A DNA stretch of 64,000 nucleotides, taken from assembly GCF_003672135.1 (NCBI RefSeq), contig NC_039513.1, forward strand, positions 434,001 to 498,000. The letters run 5' to 3'. A program made the position numbers and the translations under genes. The notes beneath the pieces were generated by a model. It worked only from the letters and a program-made list of their open reading frames with translations. It did not search any database and was not told the origin of the DNA. Position 1 is the stretch's first letter, and each line of letters begins with the position of its first letter. This DNA comes from Ooceraea biroi. Lineage: Eukaryota > Arthropoda > Insecta > Hymenoptera > Formicidae. Positions 1 to 11,339 of the stretch are shown one piece after another.

Positions 1-1
1 A

Positions 2-427
2 CGAGGAGGAAAGAAACACCGAGCAAGACGTTTAGCTCGTATATTTTCTAACTTAGAGTCAGTGAACACCGTTGTCTCGCAGTATTACGGCATCGAGCCT
101 CACTACATTGACCCAGAGTACGAGGCACTTTTCCGACCACGCGACCGTGACACTACCAGGAATAACAATAATTCGATCACAACGCGACTCACGAAACCGA
201 GAGTGACCAGCAACTCTGTCGTATCACATCGAGTGATTCTAATCACGAACGGAAGCAACGAAGCCACGTGGGCAACGAGACTGGTCCCCATTTCATGCAA
301 CCTGCGGTACCCTCTGTGCCAAGATATTCCCGAGGGGGACCCTCGCCGAACTCATTACGATAGGCTGGCACAAGAGATCAAGGTACAGCGCTGGATCGAG
401 AGTAACCAAGAACCCCTGGGTAAGTGA
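2..427 (+). CDS. Unrecognised protein, open at the left window edge
   Basis: One frame is open from the first bases of the window to a stop at 425-427, so the true start may lie outside. The first part is basic (about 15 Arg/Lys-rich residues), followed by an acidic/aromatic stretch (YYGIEPHYIDPEYEALF) and an Asn/Thr-rich linker. The end, CTGG then GTAAGTGA at about 418, looks like a splice donor, so this may be an exon rather than a complete 3' end. I do not recognise the family. It lies on the same strand as the small Cys-rich stretch at 633-890 and could belong with it. Confidence 0.4.
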   Translation, partial: RGGKKHRARRLARIFSNLESVNTVVSQYYGIEPHYIDPEYEALFRPRDRDTTRNNNNSITTRLTKPRVTSNSVVSHRVILITNGSNEATWATRLVPISCNLRYPLCQDIPEGDPRRTHYDRLAQEIKVQRWIESNQEPLGK

Positions 428-462
428 AATTATCATACTATTACCTCTCAACTTACACCGGC

Positions 463-622
463 CTAATGATAAATTAATGAAGTTATCGACTCAGTCAAGT
501 TAAAATTCAGAATATTAATACAGCTTTCTAATGATAAGTTAATGAAAGTAACTCATTCAAAGTAAAGGTCAGAACAGTATTGCAGTCGTCCATTAATGAG
601 CTAATGAGGTTGATTCATTTTC
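463..622 (+). repeat. Imperfect tandem repeat, about 62 bp, about 2.5 copies
   Basis: The stretch TAATGATAARTTAATGAA, followed by an AC/TCA-rich segment and ending TAnTGCAG or TAATACAG, occurs at about 465 and 528, with a shorter third start at about 592. It separates the two unrecognised coding stretches and may lie within an intron. Confidence 0.5.
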
Positions 623-632
623 ATACAACCCG

Positions 633-890
633 ATGGCACTTTGCGTGATCACGCGCGGATACAAAGACGTCGAAACACAAGCCGCGTTATGCGAACAATG
701 CAAATCCTCACGAATCGGACCCATCTATCATAACGCGTACGCGAAAACGGAGACTCATAAATTGAACATCGGGCCCCGTGTGATTGATGTAATCTGTATA
801 TATTGTTCCGCATCATTAACGACCTACCGACCGGCCCATAGATGCACACGTTGTTATAACGAAGTGATCGGCTTAATTAAGGGGAAGTAA
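633..890 (+). CDS. Small Cys-rich protein or exon, zinc-ribbon-like
   Basis: Eighty-five codons from ATG 633 to TAA 888-890. Three CxxC pairs are visible: CEQC near residue 20, CIYC near residue 55 and CTRC near residue 70. This spacing would suit a zinc ribbon or small treble-clef fold. No transposase, nuclease or polymerase motif is visible. There is no good splice acceptor just upstream, so I kept the ATG. The function is unknown. The cysteine spacing is seen directly; metal binding is inferred. Confidence 0.4.
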   Translation: MALCVITRGYKDVETQAALCEQCKSSRIGPIYHNAYAKTETHKLNIGPRVIDVICIYCSASLTTYRPAHRCTRCYNEVIGLIKGK

Positions 891-1116
891 ATTCAAATAA
901 ATTCGCTATCGGCCACCCCTTCTATTGAACCGAAATTTTTCACAAAGAGCGACCCTGCCACCCTTCCGCGGGAACTGCACTCCTGGCGAAATCACTCTGA
1001 TCACGAGTATCCCCGGGTAGAATCCTCGGATTCGGTAACCCGAAACAGTGATCTAGTCCCGTGCTACACGTCCGAGTCCTGCATTCTTTGCAGCCGCGTT
1101 TAGCCGGGACGTAACA
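891..1116. other. Unassigned spacer before the inverted-duplication boundary
   Basis: GC-richer than what follows, with no open frame of note and no repeat structure seen. It ends at 1116/1117, where the sequence abruptly becomes the reverse complement of 22312 and downwards. Confidence 0.4.
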
Positions 1117-4070
1117 GTATACCTCTACCTTGATATTCTCGTCGCCAAAAATAGTGTGTTACTTCACCGATCGGACAATCTTTGGAACAAATAAAATCAA
1201 GCATTGCCCGAAATTTATTATCAAGAAATCTCGACGTTGATACAGGATCTTTAGCAACAAGTGCACTGGTACTCAATGAAGAGTTTTGCCATCCATTTAC
1301 TTCACGAATATATTCACCTAAATCGTCCCATAGCCATTCACCAGGACTTAATGTTAGAAACCATGTCGCAGGTCCGTAATGTTGTGTTCTGCAAGACAAA
1401 TCACTTCTCGGTCTACTCCAATATTGTTCCGTATTTCGAAGTGAAGAAAACATTGTATTTAAGTCAGATTCCAAAATTTCTTTCGACATAGCCTCTAAAT
1501 ACTCCGCAGCCGTGTAACGAATCCGTGGGTTAGTTATATTCAGTTTATGGTAAATTCCATGACGTAACTGACGAATAATCGCCTTATTTAACTCATAAAA
1601 CAAGAATTGTTGATTTACTCTAAATTGTGGATGCCTAGACGTAAAACGACATTTATCATATTCATGTTCCTGAAGTTTCACCGGTCTAGTTTCATCACAT
1701 TCGCCAATTACAACCAAGTGGGAATAAATCTGGAAAACATATAAAATCCAAATTTTTTTCCCGATTATCCAAGAGTGAATCCTGAATTGGTAACACTTGA
1801 TATAAGGTACTCGCAGTTTGATTTTCTTTATTTGCATGTAGAGGAACTATAATAAACTGCTCGTAATAACAATCATCTTTATCTTTTTGAGTCAGCATTG
1901 CCTTGCGTTGGTCATCTAATGTAACTTTTACATCATGTTTCATCTCTTGCATATGTAATTCTAAATTATTTACCGATTCACATTCTCTTGCATCATTTTC
2001 TGTTTGTTGCATTTCAAATTCCACATTATCCAAATTCCCTAAAAATAGTTTATCGTGAGTTTCGGGCAGTACAATTTTAGAATATAAAGGATTATTATTT
2101 TTCAACCATATTAGAGCCTCAAATACTTTTTTAATATCCACTAAATCTTCCCAGATAATTTTTAATTTAGTTGGAACATTTCGAAGTAAAATAAATTCGT
2201 GATTTAGATTTATTGGATCAGTGTTAGAACATAATTTATTTAAAGTCTGTTGTAAAGGAAGTGGTAAATGAAATGTTCTACCTTTAACTTTTTGTATCTT
2301 TTGTCTTTCAGGTATTTTTTTATTAATAACTGTTCCCATTTTGACAGTTTGAAAAACCTTAGCTCTTTGTAAAAGCAACTTCTCAAAATCATGAAGAGAC
2401 GATATTACCTCAGGTACATCATTTACAGAGAGATTATTTAGAATGCAGTAAGCAGGCATCAAACCGCTACGAAATTTCCGATCACAATAATGACATATAT
2501 ATTCCGCATTGATTTTTTGTTGCTCTACATATGCCATCAAATCTTTCCAAATTGGATTAGTTCGTGCTTTTTTAAGTTTACTAAATTTAGAAACACTTCT
2601 TTTATAACAAAGTCTCTCACACGATATACAAATATACCGCGGTGTGTCCAGTGAACGTTTTTTCAAAACCGTAAATGCATTATGATATTTAGAAATAATA
2701 TCATCATCACTCAAAATTATTTCAGTTTGCTGATGCTTGTACATATCTACTTTTTCTTGTGCTAAAGTTACAATTTTATTTAATATATTCAAATCAGCAG
2801 AATATAATGCTTCGTCCAAATACAACAATTTTTGATAAAAATTCTTAAGTTGATACATTAAACGTTTAATATTTCTTACTTTGGGGAAATGAGGCGATAA
2901 TAACTGCATTGGAACTGACATCGCTTTACAAAGATTTAAATCAATAAAACAGCTATGCGTATGGCCTAATTTATCATTTGAAGTTTTCACAGTACATTCA
3001 TAAATATTGTGCATGAGTTTTGATACGTTCTTTAAAGTACATATATTTATAACTTCTAGAAATTTTTGATATCGATCAATTAGAAGCGGATCGTTAATTT
3101 TACATAAAGAATTGCACAACCACGATTTTTTTGCCCTTCCCTCCATCAAGGGTAATATATTTTCAGTCTGTCCTTTCATATTTATTATTAGAGACTCCCT
3201 TATATTGACTTCAGATGAAATTATATCGTGATAAATCGAATCAACAAAATAATTTTCGGACAAAGCTGTATGTCTAGATATGCCACATAGTGCACATAAT
3301 TTGTCATCAACTGTAGAACATTCTGCAACAACAGTCAAACATGTTTCTGATTTGTTTCTAAGCAGAGTTAACATTTTATATATATTACGAATATTACAGT
3401 CTCTTAGATCCATACACCAGCGTATGACTTTTTCAACTTCTAATCGTTTTTCAATATAACCTTTGCTGCAATCTGTAATATTGAGCTTGTCTAAAATATT
3501 TTTTACGAATACTTCCGGAGAATCGCGAATTTTTATAAAATTCCTCGCTCGAATCTTGACATATTTTTTACAAATATTTTTGGCAATATAATTTTTCTTT
3601 TCAAATATCGAATTAGACTTTCTTTTATGATAATATCGCTTATTATAAAGCCACTTACGATCAGAAGATAATTCTTTTTGTCTTTCTCGTTCACGCTCAG
3701 AATTTGTGAAATAACGTTTTCGTTTTTGCGCACGTCCTTTTACTAAATTATTATTATATCGACGCCGCTGTTGAGCACGATTATTCTCTAAATTCTGTTC
3801 ATATCGACGCCGCTGTTGAGCACGATTATTTTCTAAATTCTGTTCATATCGACGCCGCTGTTAAGCATGATTATTCTCTAAATCTTGTTCATATCGACGC
3901 AGCTGTTGAGCACGATTATTCTCTAAATCCTGTTGATATCGACGCCGCTGTTTAGCACGATTATTCTCTAAATCCTGTTCATATCGACGCCTCTTTTCGG
4001 CACGATTATATTCCAAATTCTGTATATTCTGCTGTTTCCTCTTAGCATGATTATTTTCCAACTTATGCAT
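1117..4070 (-). pseudogene. Helitron Rep/zinc-finger protein, left copy, truncated
   Basis: Read on the minus strand from about 4070. It starts with repeats of a 14-residue basic unit (RRRYEQDLENNRAQ) and a CISC...YICHYC zinc-finger region of the kind found at the N-terminus of Helitron proteins. Next comes FPDLFPLG and the Helitron-like N domain (HPQFRVNQQFLFYELNKA ... RYTAAEYLEAM). There is an in-frame stop in the repeat unit at about 3861-3866 and a one-base frame change between 1695 and 1837, both shared with the right copy. The gene is cut at 1117 immediately before the HUH motif, so it lacks Rep catalytic residues and helicase and cannot be functional. It differs from the right copy at two residues in the shared downstream segment (D/V and D/G). 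Confidence 0.85.
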
Positions 4071-4093
4071 ACATTGCTGAGAATTTTGATTTT

Positions 4094-4783
4094 TTAAAAT
4101 TGATTTAATATGTCATATTCCTTTTCATATTGACGTTTTATACATATACGGGCCGCTTCAACTTCTCTTGCTCTTATTACTGCTAATGGAAGTACTCTTT
4201 GAGGAACACCATATTGGTCATCTTGAGGAAAATGTTCAATTATATTTGATTGAAATATTTTTATCAAATGTGAACGCATAAAGGTATGATCATATTTTAC
4301 TCTTTCTGGTTTAATATTGAACAACAATGAGATTGCAAAAGCAATTGCGAAAACACCGCAATCGTTACCATTTGGTTGATGTTGCACAACAGGAAATTTA
4401 ACAGAATGCTTGTGAAAGGGATATGTTGGAAACAATCGCTTTAAAAAGTTTTCATGGTCACTATGCAATGTTTTCTTATTTAACGAGTCATAAATGTATA
4501 AGTTTTTCCTGTCATAATAACTACATACCCAATGTCCATCTGATGCATTTGGACCTGACGAACTATATAATATTTGTATATGTTTACTATTTTCAGGTAC
4601 AGGTTGGATTTGATTAAAAAAATATGGTTGCCATGTTTCGACAGGTCTATAATTTGAATACTTTCTTAAAAGATGATTAAAATGTTCTATATGCAAATCA
4701 GTCAACCATTCACCTTCAACAATTATACGTTTTTGCTCAGTTGATAAAATTTTCTCAGACATTTTTGTATTATTATTGCACAA
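4094..4783 (-). CDS. Ulp1-type C48 cysteine protease of the Helitron, left copy
   Basis: A 229-residue complete frame. The catalytic set of the Ulp1/SENP (C48) family is visible: His in DGHWVCSYYD near residue 98, Asp in YIYDSLN about 18 residues later, Gln in QHQPNGNDCGVF near residue 139, and the nucleophile Cys in NDCGVF near 146. In cells this family cleaves SUMO or related modifiers; transposon-borne copies are known in several DNA transposon classes but their role is not settled. A second Met at residue 8 (4762) is an alternative start. It is transcribed in the same direction as the Rep gene, with only 23 bases between them. Translation is identical in the right copy, and a diverged N-terminal fragment lies at 60078. 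The C-terminal extension (RAREVEAARICIKRQYEKE) is basic. Confidence 0.85.
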   Translation of the reverse strand: MCNNNTKMSEKILSTEQKRIIVEGEWLTDLHIEHFNHLLRKYSNYRPVETWQPYFFNQIQPVPENSKHIQILYSSSGPNASDGHWVCSYYDRKNLYIYDSLNKKTLHSDHENFLKRLFPTYPFHKHSVKFPVVQHQPNGNDCGVFAIAFAISLLFNIKPERVKYDHTFMRSHLIKIFQSNIIEHFPQDDQYGVPQRVLPLAVIRAREVEAARICIKRQYEKEYDILNQF

Positions 4784-5229
4784 ATATGTAAATATTCTGT
4801 ACTTTTAATAACAGAACACAAGGCGTCTAAGCCAAGAGTCAGCGCTAAAAGTAGCCGATTTTTTACTGCAGCGCTTATGGCAGCCGAGACCCAGCGCCAA
4901 AGAGCAGCCGCTATAATTTTCTTTTAAACTTTCTCAACGTCTAACCTGTAAATAAAAATATTTTATTAATTATTAATTTCAAGCCATGATATCACATATT
5001 ACACTACATTTAATTTATATATATAATATCTTTTCTATGTAATCCCAAACACTTGGAGGTTTACCAAAAGACTATGGCAGTCTTTGGTAACTGCAAAAAT
5101 AACGACTATAACAAACCTCAGCAACAGAAGTGTCTTTATATATATGTCAGAACACATGCGTTTTCTGTATACAAATGTATGTACCTGCTATATTCTGCAG
5201 AGTTATTAAACAATATATTCTTCCGTTCT
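4784..5229. other. Probable Helitron 5' non-coding region, with small hairpins
   Basis: No gene. At 4820-4915 AGCGCT-containing segments form imperfect inverted repeats, and TTACCAAAAGACT near 5060 pairs with AGTCTTTGGTAA near 5080. AT-rich sequence follows. A CT-microsatellite at 5224-5245 marks the approximate boundary with the LINE leader. The region is duplicated in mirror image at about 18200-18645. Confidence 0.4.
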
Positions 5230-5517
5230 CTCTCTCTCTCTCTCGTCGGACGTGTGTCACATTGCTCCGTAATACTTGTTTGTGTTTAGTGGTGTCAAGT
5301 GATTAAAAAATTTTAAAAATATGTTCATGTGATGAGTTCTTGAACCAACGATGGCTGTGCATGTTATCCAACCGAGATGTGCTCTATTGTAGACGTGAGA
5401 ACTGAATATATTCCATTGGAATTTTCGATCGTCGTCTGACAGGTGGACATATTTGCTGACGCGGGCCTCGCGGTGTGGACGACCGTATGGTTAGCTGCGA
5501 TCACAAATAAATTCGGC

Positions 5518-6840
5518 ATGGAAGCAGATGTGGAATATAAATGTTCTGCATGCAAGAAGGAAATTAAAAACATTGTAACAGCATGCAAAAGATGCAATAA
5601 GATATTTTTGCACCCGGGGTGCGTTTGTAAACATAAGGTGTATAATAAATACAATGAGCTGGTGGCATGTGATGGTCCATATGAAAAATTTTCAGTGGAA
5701 AGTGAAAAGGAAAGAACTCCGATCATGTCAAAGAGTGGAAAAGAGAGGCTGGGTACAGCGGAATCTGCTGGAAGTTCGGATTCTGTAGCAGGTGTGAAGA
5801 AACCATCTGGTATCGACTTGAAAATTGACTGGATTGTGAGATCAATTAAAGAAACGAGAGATGAGATGGTATGTAAAAAGGAAATTAAATTGATGATAAA
5901 GGAAGTAGTGCAAGAAGAATTGAGAGATATAAGAAGAGAATTAAGTGAGATGAAACAAAAGATTCAAGGAGAAATAGTTGATTTGGGAGCTGGAGGAACG
6001 ACTCAGAGGAGCTACTCCAATATAGTGAAGGAGAAAGCGAAAGAAAGCATCATAATTGTCAAACCTAAGGTACAACAGGGAAGTGAAAATACTAAGAAAG
6101 TAATAAAAGAGAAGATAAACATCAAGAATATTGCAGTAAGGATAACGAAAATGAGAAAAGGTAACAAAGGTACAGTAGTGCTGGGCTGCGAAACTGGAGA
6201 AGAAATAGAAACATTAAAAAACACAGTGCAAGAGAAATTAGGTAAAGATTATGAGGTTGCTGAGCCGATACAGAAGAAACCGAAAGTTAAAATTATTGGA
6301 ATTAGAAAGGAGGAGATGAAATTGGATGAAGATAGTTTAATAGATGTAATTAAGAAGCAGAATAAAATTGAAAAAGGATTTTGTTTACGGATACTGAAGA
6401 AGATAATAAAAGGCAGAAAAGAAGAGGACAAACAACCAAGAAGAAGAGGACGAGAAGAAGGTAATTTGATATTAGAGACAAATGAACGAACGCATGAATT
6501 ATTATTAAAGAAAGGTAAAATTAATATAGGATGGAGAAAATGTATTGTGTCTAATTATGTTAGCGTCATAAGATGCTACAATTGCTGAGGATATTTCCAT
6601 ATTGCAAAGAACTGCACAAGACGGGAAACCTGTCATAAATGTGCAGGAAATCACAAGGAGAGCGAATGCACGTCAAGAAAGAAGAAGTGTGTAAATTGCA
6701 TGCATAAGATACAGTCTTATAATTTGAAAATAAACGATGAGCATGATGCACTGGATCCAGAATGTCCGGTATTTAAAAGGATATTAGAGGAGCAGAAAAG
6801 AAAAATAGGCTGGCAAAGTAGCACAAACAATAACAAATAG
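5518..6840 (+). pseudogene. LINE ORF1, gag-like protein with PHD-like and CCHC fingers
   Basis: The first ATG is at 5518 (MEADVEYKCSACKKEI). The N-terminus holds a PHD/RING-like Cys cluster (CSAC ... CKRCNKIFLHPGCVC). A Lys/Glu-rich coiled-coil-like middle follows, then two zinc knuckles of CCHC form (CYNC-x4-H-x4-C and CHKC-x4-H-x4-C) and a third Cys cluster near 6690-6760. An in-frame TGA at 6586-6588 sits inside the first knuckle in both duplicate copies, so it predates the duplication. ORF1 proteins of this sort bind the element RNA. The right copy also carries a frameshift near 17205 that is absent here. Confidence 0.75.
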
Positions 6841-6852
6841 CAACTACAGGAA

Positions 6853-9694
6853 ATGATGGACGAAATTCTATACACCAATGCACAGAGCTGGATAGCCCAT
6901 AAGGACGAGATATTACACCAGGTTATGAAGAAAAGGAATCCTGCCTTCCTAGCGCTGTCGGAGAGCCGACTAACGGAAGATATAAGTAATTGTGAAGTAA
7001 ACGTGCCAGGATACGATATGGTCAGATGTGATAGTGAGAATAGACATACAGGAGGCGTCATTCTGTATATTAGAGAAGAAATTAGATATGATATAACCTT
7101 GCAGGAAAAAGTGAACTCGAACTGTTGGTGTGTAGCTATAGAAGTGAAGGAAAAATGGTACAAAGGGTCAATAGCTGTAATGTACCATTCGCCGAGTGCT
7201 CCAGATAGTGTTTTTGTAGACTTTTTAGAGGACATTACAGAGCGATTAGTATTAAAAGGAGATTGTATTATAGTGGGAGATTTTAATATAAATATATTGG
7301 AGGATTCGTTTTAAACAAAAAAGATACATACGATTATGTTAGGATTAGGCATGAAACAATATGTAGATAAGCCAACGAGGGTGACGAAAGATAGTCAAAC
7401 AATTATTGATTTGATTTTTGCGAATAGGAAAATAAATATACAGGTATGCGAAGAACCGAAAATAACAGATCATGCTTGGCTTCAAATTAAATTAAAAAAA
7501 AAAGACTTAGAGGATAGATATAAAGAATGGTGGGGTCGGAATTATAGTAAAATTAATGTAGATAATTTTGTTTTACTAATGGAAGAAAATAAGATACAAG
7601 GACAGGAATTGTGTGTGAATGTGAAAACTAATAATTTTGTTAATAGTATAGTGAATGTATTGGATATTGTAGCACCTAAAAAGAAATTTAGAATACCGAA
7701 AGTATGGGAAGGAAAAAAATGGTATACAGATGAAATTAGAGAAGCAGCGGTAATTAGAGATGTAGCGTATAATAGAGCACTGTTTTCAAACACGGAGCAA
7801 GATTGGTTACAATTTAAATTTGAGAGAAATGCAGTAGTTAAACTTATTAAGACCAAAAAGAAAGAATATTATAAAAATTTGATAGATTACAATAAAAATA
7901 ATCCTGTAAGGATGTTGAAAACATTAAAAGAAGTATTAAAAGGGGAACAAATGGGGTTTAAGAAAATAGAAAATATTGATTTTGAAATATTAGAAGAAGA
8001 TTGTGGGTGCAATATAGCGGATAAATTTAATTTATTTTATGTATAGAGTATAGATAATATAGTAAAATCTATAGAGGGAGAGGAGAAGGTTGAGATAAAT
8101 AAAAGAGTTATATATCCTATTGTAAATAAAAAAGTTATATATGAATTTGAAATGATTAACTTAGGGAAATTAGAACAAATTGTGATGAGTTTGCCGAACA
8201 AGAAAGGTACACAGGAAGGTATAACTAGTGATATATTAAAAATGGCATTTGATGTAATGAAAATAGATTTTTTAGATTTGATAAATGATTCGTTACGAAA
8301 AGGTCAATGCCCAGAGGAATGGAAAACATCTGAGATTATACCAATTTCAAAGACGGCGAAACCAAAGAAAGCTAGTGAATATAGACCGATTAATATATTG
8401 CCAATATATGAGAAAGTAATAGAATTAATAGTAAAAGAACAATTAGAAAGGTTTTTAGAAGATAATAATATTATAACAGAACATCAATCGGGATGTAGAA
8501 AGCGGCATTCGTGTGAGACAGCAATTCAGACGGTTATTGATGAATGGAAAGTGGTAGTTAGTCAAGGAAAAATGGTAGGAGTAATATTTATGGATCTTAG
8601 ACGAGCATTTGAAACAATAGATAGGGAAAGATTATTAGAGAAATTGCATCAATATGGTATAAGAGGTATTGTTTTGGAATGGATACGTTCATATTTAAGT
8701 AACAGAACACAACAGGTTTGATTTAATAATATTTGGTCTAAATTAATTGTTACCAAGTATGGAGTGCCACAGGGATCTGTGTTAGGACCGTTGTTATTTA
8801 TTATATATATAAATGATATAATAGAATTTTGTGCGGAGATTTGTAATATGAAAATATTTGCGGATGATACATTGGCATATATTGTAGGGGAAAGTTGTGA
8901 TGAAATAATGGTAAAATTGAATATGGTATTTAGGATGATAGAAAAATGGATGTGTATGAATAACTTAAAAGTAAATGCAGACAAAACAAAATATATGATA
9001 GTTAGAAATGTTAGGAAGGAAATAAAGGCAGATATTGTGGTAAAAAGTTTAGATGGAACGGTAATAGAACAAGTAGAAAAAATGAAGTATCTTGGTATAA
9101 TTATTGATTCTAAATTGCGATTTGTTGATCATTGCGATTATATGTTAAAGAAATTAGGAAAAGACTAGTTTTTTAAATAGAATAGGAAACGAATTATCTA
9201 TATATACAAGATGCGTTGTGTATAAATCTATCATAGCACCTCATTTTGAGTATTGTGCAACGTTATTGATCAATATGGGCGAAACGCAATTGAATAAATT
9301 GCAAGTGGCGCAGAATCGAGCTATGAGAGTGATTTTGCAGTGCAAGCGAATAACCAAAGTTGAATGTATGTTGCATGCGTTGCAGTTTATGAGTATAAGA
9401 CAGAGATTGCGTTATAATATATGTATATTTATTTTAAAAATATTACGAGGTATGTCATCGAAACTTTTAAGAGAAAGAATTGAGATAGTAGGAGAAATGA
9501 CTGGGAGACAAACAAGACAAGAGATGAATATAGCATTACCAATGCGTAAAACAACTAGTGCACAAAAGAGTTTGTTTTATGAGGGAATTAAAATGTACAA
9601 CGCTTTACCAACGGAAGTTAGACGCAGCGTAATTTTAACACCATTTAAGCGTAGATTAAGAGAATATATTTTTAATTTACCTAATAATTGTTAG
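6853..9694 (+). pseudogene. LINE ORF2, endonuclease-reverse transcriptase
   Basis: Starts 12 bases after ORF1. The N-terminal AP-endonuclease domain (ILYTNAQSW, SESRLTED, GGVILYIR, IIVGDFNIN) is followed by the reverse transcriptase (YRPINILPIYEKVIE, HQSGCRKRHS, IFMDLRRAFE, YGVPQGSVLGPLLF, and FADD near 8858 as the active-site box). The frame stays the same from 6853 to 9168 but holds stops at 7312, 8044, 8719 and 9166, then shifts by one to 9694. The stop at 8044 is also in the right copy. Those at 7312 (TAA versus TAT) and 8719 (TGA versus CGA) are private to this copy. It cannot make a full protein as read. Confidence 0.85.
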
Positions 9695-9699
9695 ATGTA

Positions 9700-10040
9700 A
9701 GTTTTTCTGTAATATTTATGTATACAAATAGCTGAGAAAGCTAATAAACATTCCTTCATTCCTTCATCCCTTCATTTCTTCATTCCTTCATTCCTTCATT
9801 CCTTCATTCATTCATTCATTCTCTCTCTCCCGTTCTCCCGCTCTCCCGCTCTCCCGCTCTCCCTCTCCCGCTCTCTCCCCCTCTCCCTTCCCTCTCCCTC
9901 CCTCTCTCCTTCTCCCTCTCCTGCTCTCTCCCTCTCCCTCTACGCTCTTTCTCCCTCTCCCTCTCCTGCTTTCTCTCTCCCTCTCTCTCCCGCTCTCTCT
10001 CCCTCCCTCTCCCTCTCCCTCATCCCCTCTCTCTCTCCCT

Positions 10041-10072
<32 letters not shown>

Positions 10073-10078
10073 CTATGC
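9700..10078 (+). repeat. LINE 3' tail (CATTCCTT)n running into a CT-rich microsatellite
   Basis: TTCATTCC-type units from about 9749 to 9820, then about 250 bases of almost pure C/T (CTCTCC and CTCT units). The first part is the 3' simple-repeat tail of the LINE; the second looks like an expanded microsatellite. Any frames across it (Arg/Glu-rich on the minus strand) are artefacts of the repeat. Confidence 0.8.
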
Positions 10079-10259
10079 ATACGTATGTAAACGTGCTGTA
10101 CGGCGGTATATACGTTTCACGCGTTATATAGAGGTGTTGCGTGTATATACTAGTAGCGGAACTGCTGCGGAGGCTGCGACAGCAGGCAAGAGAGATGCGT
10201 CGTCTCTCGTGAAGGCGCTTCAAATCTTTGGTCTTCGCTTCTCACGTAACACGTACACA

Positions 10260-10462
10260 CGTATACTCCGTCCAGCGAGAGAACGTTATCCGTCTACGCA
10301 TAGGCGGGCGAAGTGGGGATAGCGTGGCGTAGTGGTGGCGTGTATAATAGCAGTAACGCGCTTGTATCGCAGCGTAGTGGGGGGTCTTTAGGGCAGAGAT
10401 CTGTGCGGAACGGACGCGTTTTCGTCTACTCCCATGACGTTCTCTCGCTGGACGGAGTATAC
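10260..10462. mobile_element. Small inverted-repeat element (MITE-like), about 203 bp
   Basis: TATACTCCGTCCAGCGAGAG at about 10262 is repeated as its reverse complement at about 10443-10462, giving terminal inverted repeats of about 25 bp. The interior is GC-richer than the surroundings and has no coding signal. I see no clear target duplication, so the superfamily is not assigned. Confidence 0.55.
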
Positions 10463-10800
10463 AAAGGAAGAAGCAGCAAGCATAGACTATGATAATCAGT
10501 GATGTCAGATCCGACCTCCGTAGCGTTCCATTTGGCGCTCCCAATAACACGAGCGTCATTCTCTCTTTATTGTTCATATGAATACCGGCCTCAGATTCAA
10601 ATGCGGTTGAATGCAACATGGATTTTACGTATGCGAGAGGAATGCAATGAAATTAAGGGCGTGTCGGCTGGGAATAAATATCACGCAACTTTACACATTC
10701 GTTTGTTTCATCTTTTATTTAATACTGCAATGCGAAATAGCTTATAATGTCTTTTTCTTGTTGTTCTCTGTGGGCGAGCATGAACAAATATAACATGAAC
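10463..10800. other. Non-coding spacer
   Basis: Short unrelated open frames on both strands, none with a recognisable motif. Nothing further seen. Confidence 0.3.
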
Positions 10801-11335
10801 AAAGGAATATAAAGTCTATACAACTATACAATATCAATCGTGGAGTAACAACTCGCATACAAAAGCTTAATAATATGGATGGCGCAATCCGACAGAGGAT
10901 TTTTAATAAAACAAACGAGCTGACATCGTGTAGAAAACTATGAAGTAATATTAATCGTGGAGTAACAACTTGCGTACAAAGTCTGTTATATGGATGGCAA
11001 TCCGACAGAGGATTCATAAAAAAAACGAGGTGACATCGCGTAGAAAACTAAAGAAAAGTAAAGTCTGTACAAAATATCAATCATCGAGTAACAATTTGCG
11101 TACAAAGTCTTAGTAAAACTATAGAAAACTATGAAGAAAAGTAAAAAAAATAAAGTCCATACAAAATATCAATCGTCGAGTAACAATTTGCATATAACGT
11201 CTTAGTAATAACTATACAATATCAATCGTGGAGTAACAACTCGCGTGCAAAGTTATATGGCTGGCAATCCTATAGAGGATTTTTCATGAAAAAAAACCGA
11301 GCTGACATCGCGTAGAAAACTATGACGAAAACTAA
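10800..11335 (+). repeat. Degenerate tandem repeat, about 120-bp unit with internal deletions
   Basis: ATCAATCGTGGAGTAACAAC-type starts recur at about 10831, 10950, 11075, 11168 and 11220. Full units continue with GGATGGCAATCCGACAGAGG and GCTGACATCGCGTAGAAAAC; the third and fourth lack the middle part. At least five units. It lies in the part of the left side that has no right-hand counterpart. Confidence 0.75.
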
Positions 11336-11339
11336 GAAA

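Larger units (their letters stand above)
1117..8850 (+). repeat. Outer left arm of giant inverted duplication
   Basis: Position x here pairs with about 23429 - x on the right across the Helitron and ORF1 part of the LINE; checkpoints include 1117/22312, 3413/20016, 4783/18646 and 5443/17986. The offset drifts to 23431 and then about 23448 towards 8850 because of indels. The left edge falls inside the Rep gene, directly before the codons of the HUH motif. Proteins in the arms are nearly identical; the 229-aa protease and 572-aa Rep segment translate identically. Confidence 0.93.
5230..9830 (+). mobile_element. APE-type LINE (CR1/Jockey-like), left copy
   Basis: A near-full-length non-LTR retrotransposon: leader from about 5230, ORF1 at 5518-6840, ORF2 from 6853 to 9694, then a short 3' UTR ending in a CATTCCTT-type simple repeat at about 9749-9830. 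The order of apurinic endonuclease then reverse transcriptase defines an APE-type LINE; the clade is inferred from the RT motifs only. The 5' boundary is uncertain. It lies next to the Helitron protease end and within the inverted duplication, so the right copy (14598 to about 18200) is the same insertion duplicated, not an independent one. Confidence 0.8.

Noticed and set aside
5364..5726. Minus-strand frames opposite the LINE ORF1 and ORF2
   Set aside because: Hydrophobic shadows of Lys/Glu-rich coding sequence; no family resemblance.
9830..10078. Arg/Glu-rich protein on the minus strand
   Set aside because: Pure microsatellite translation.
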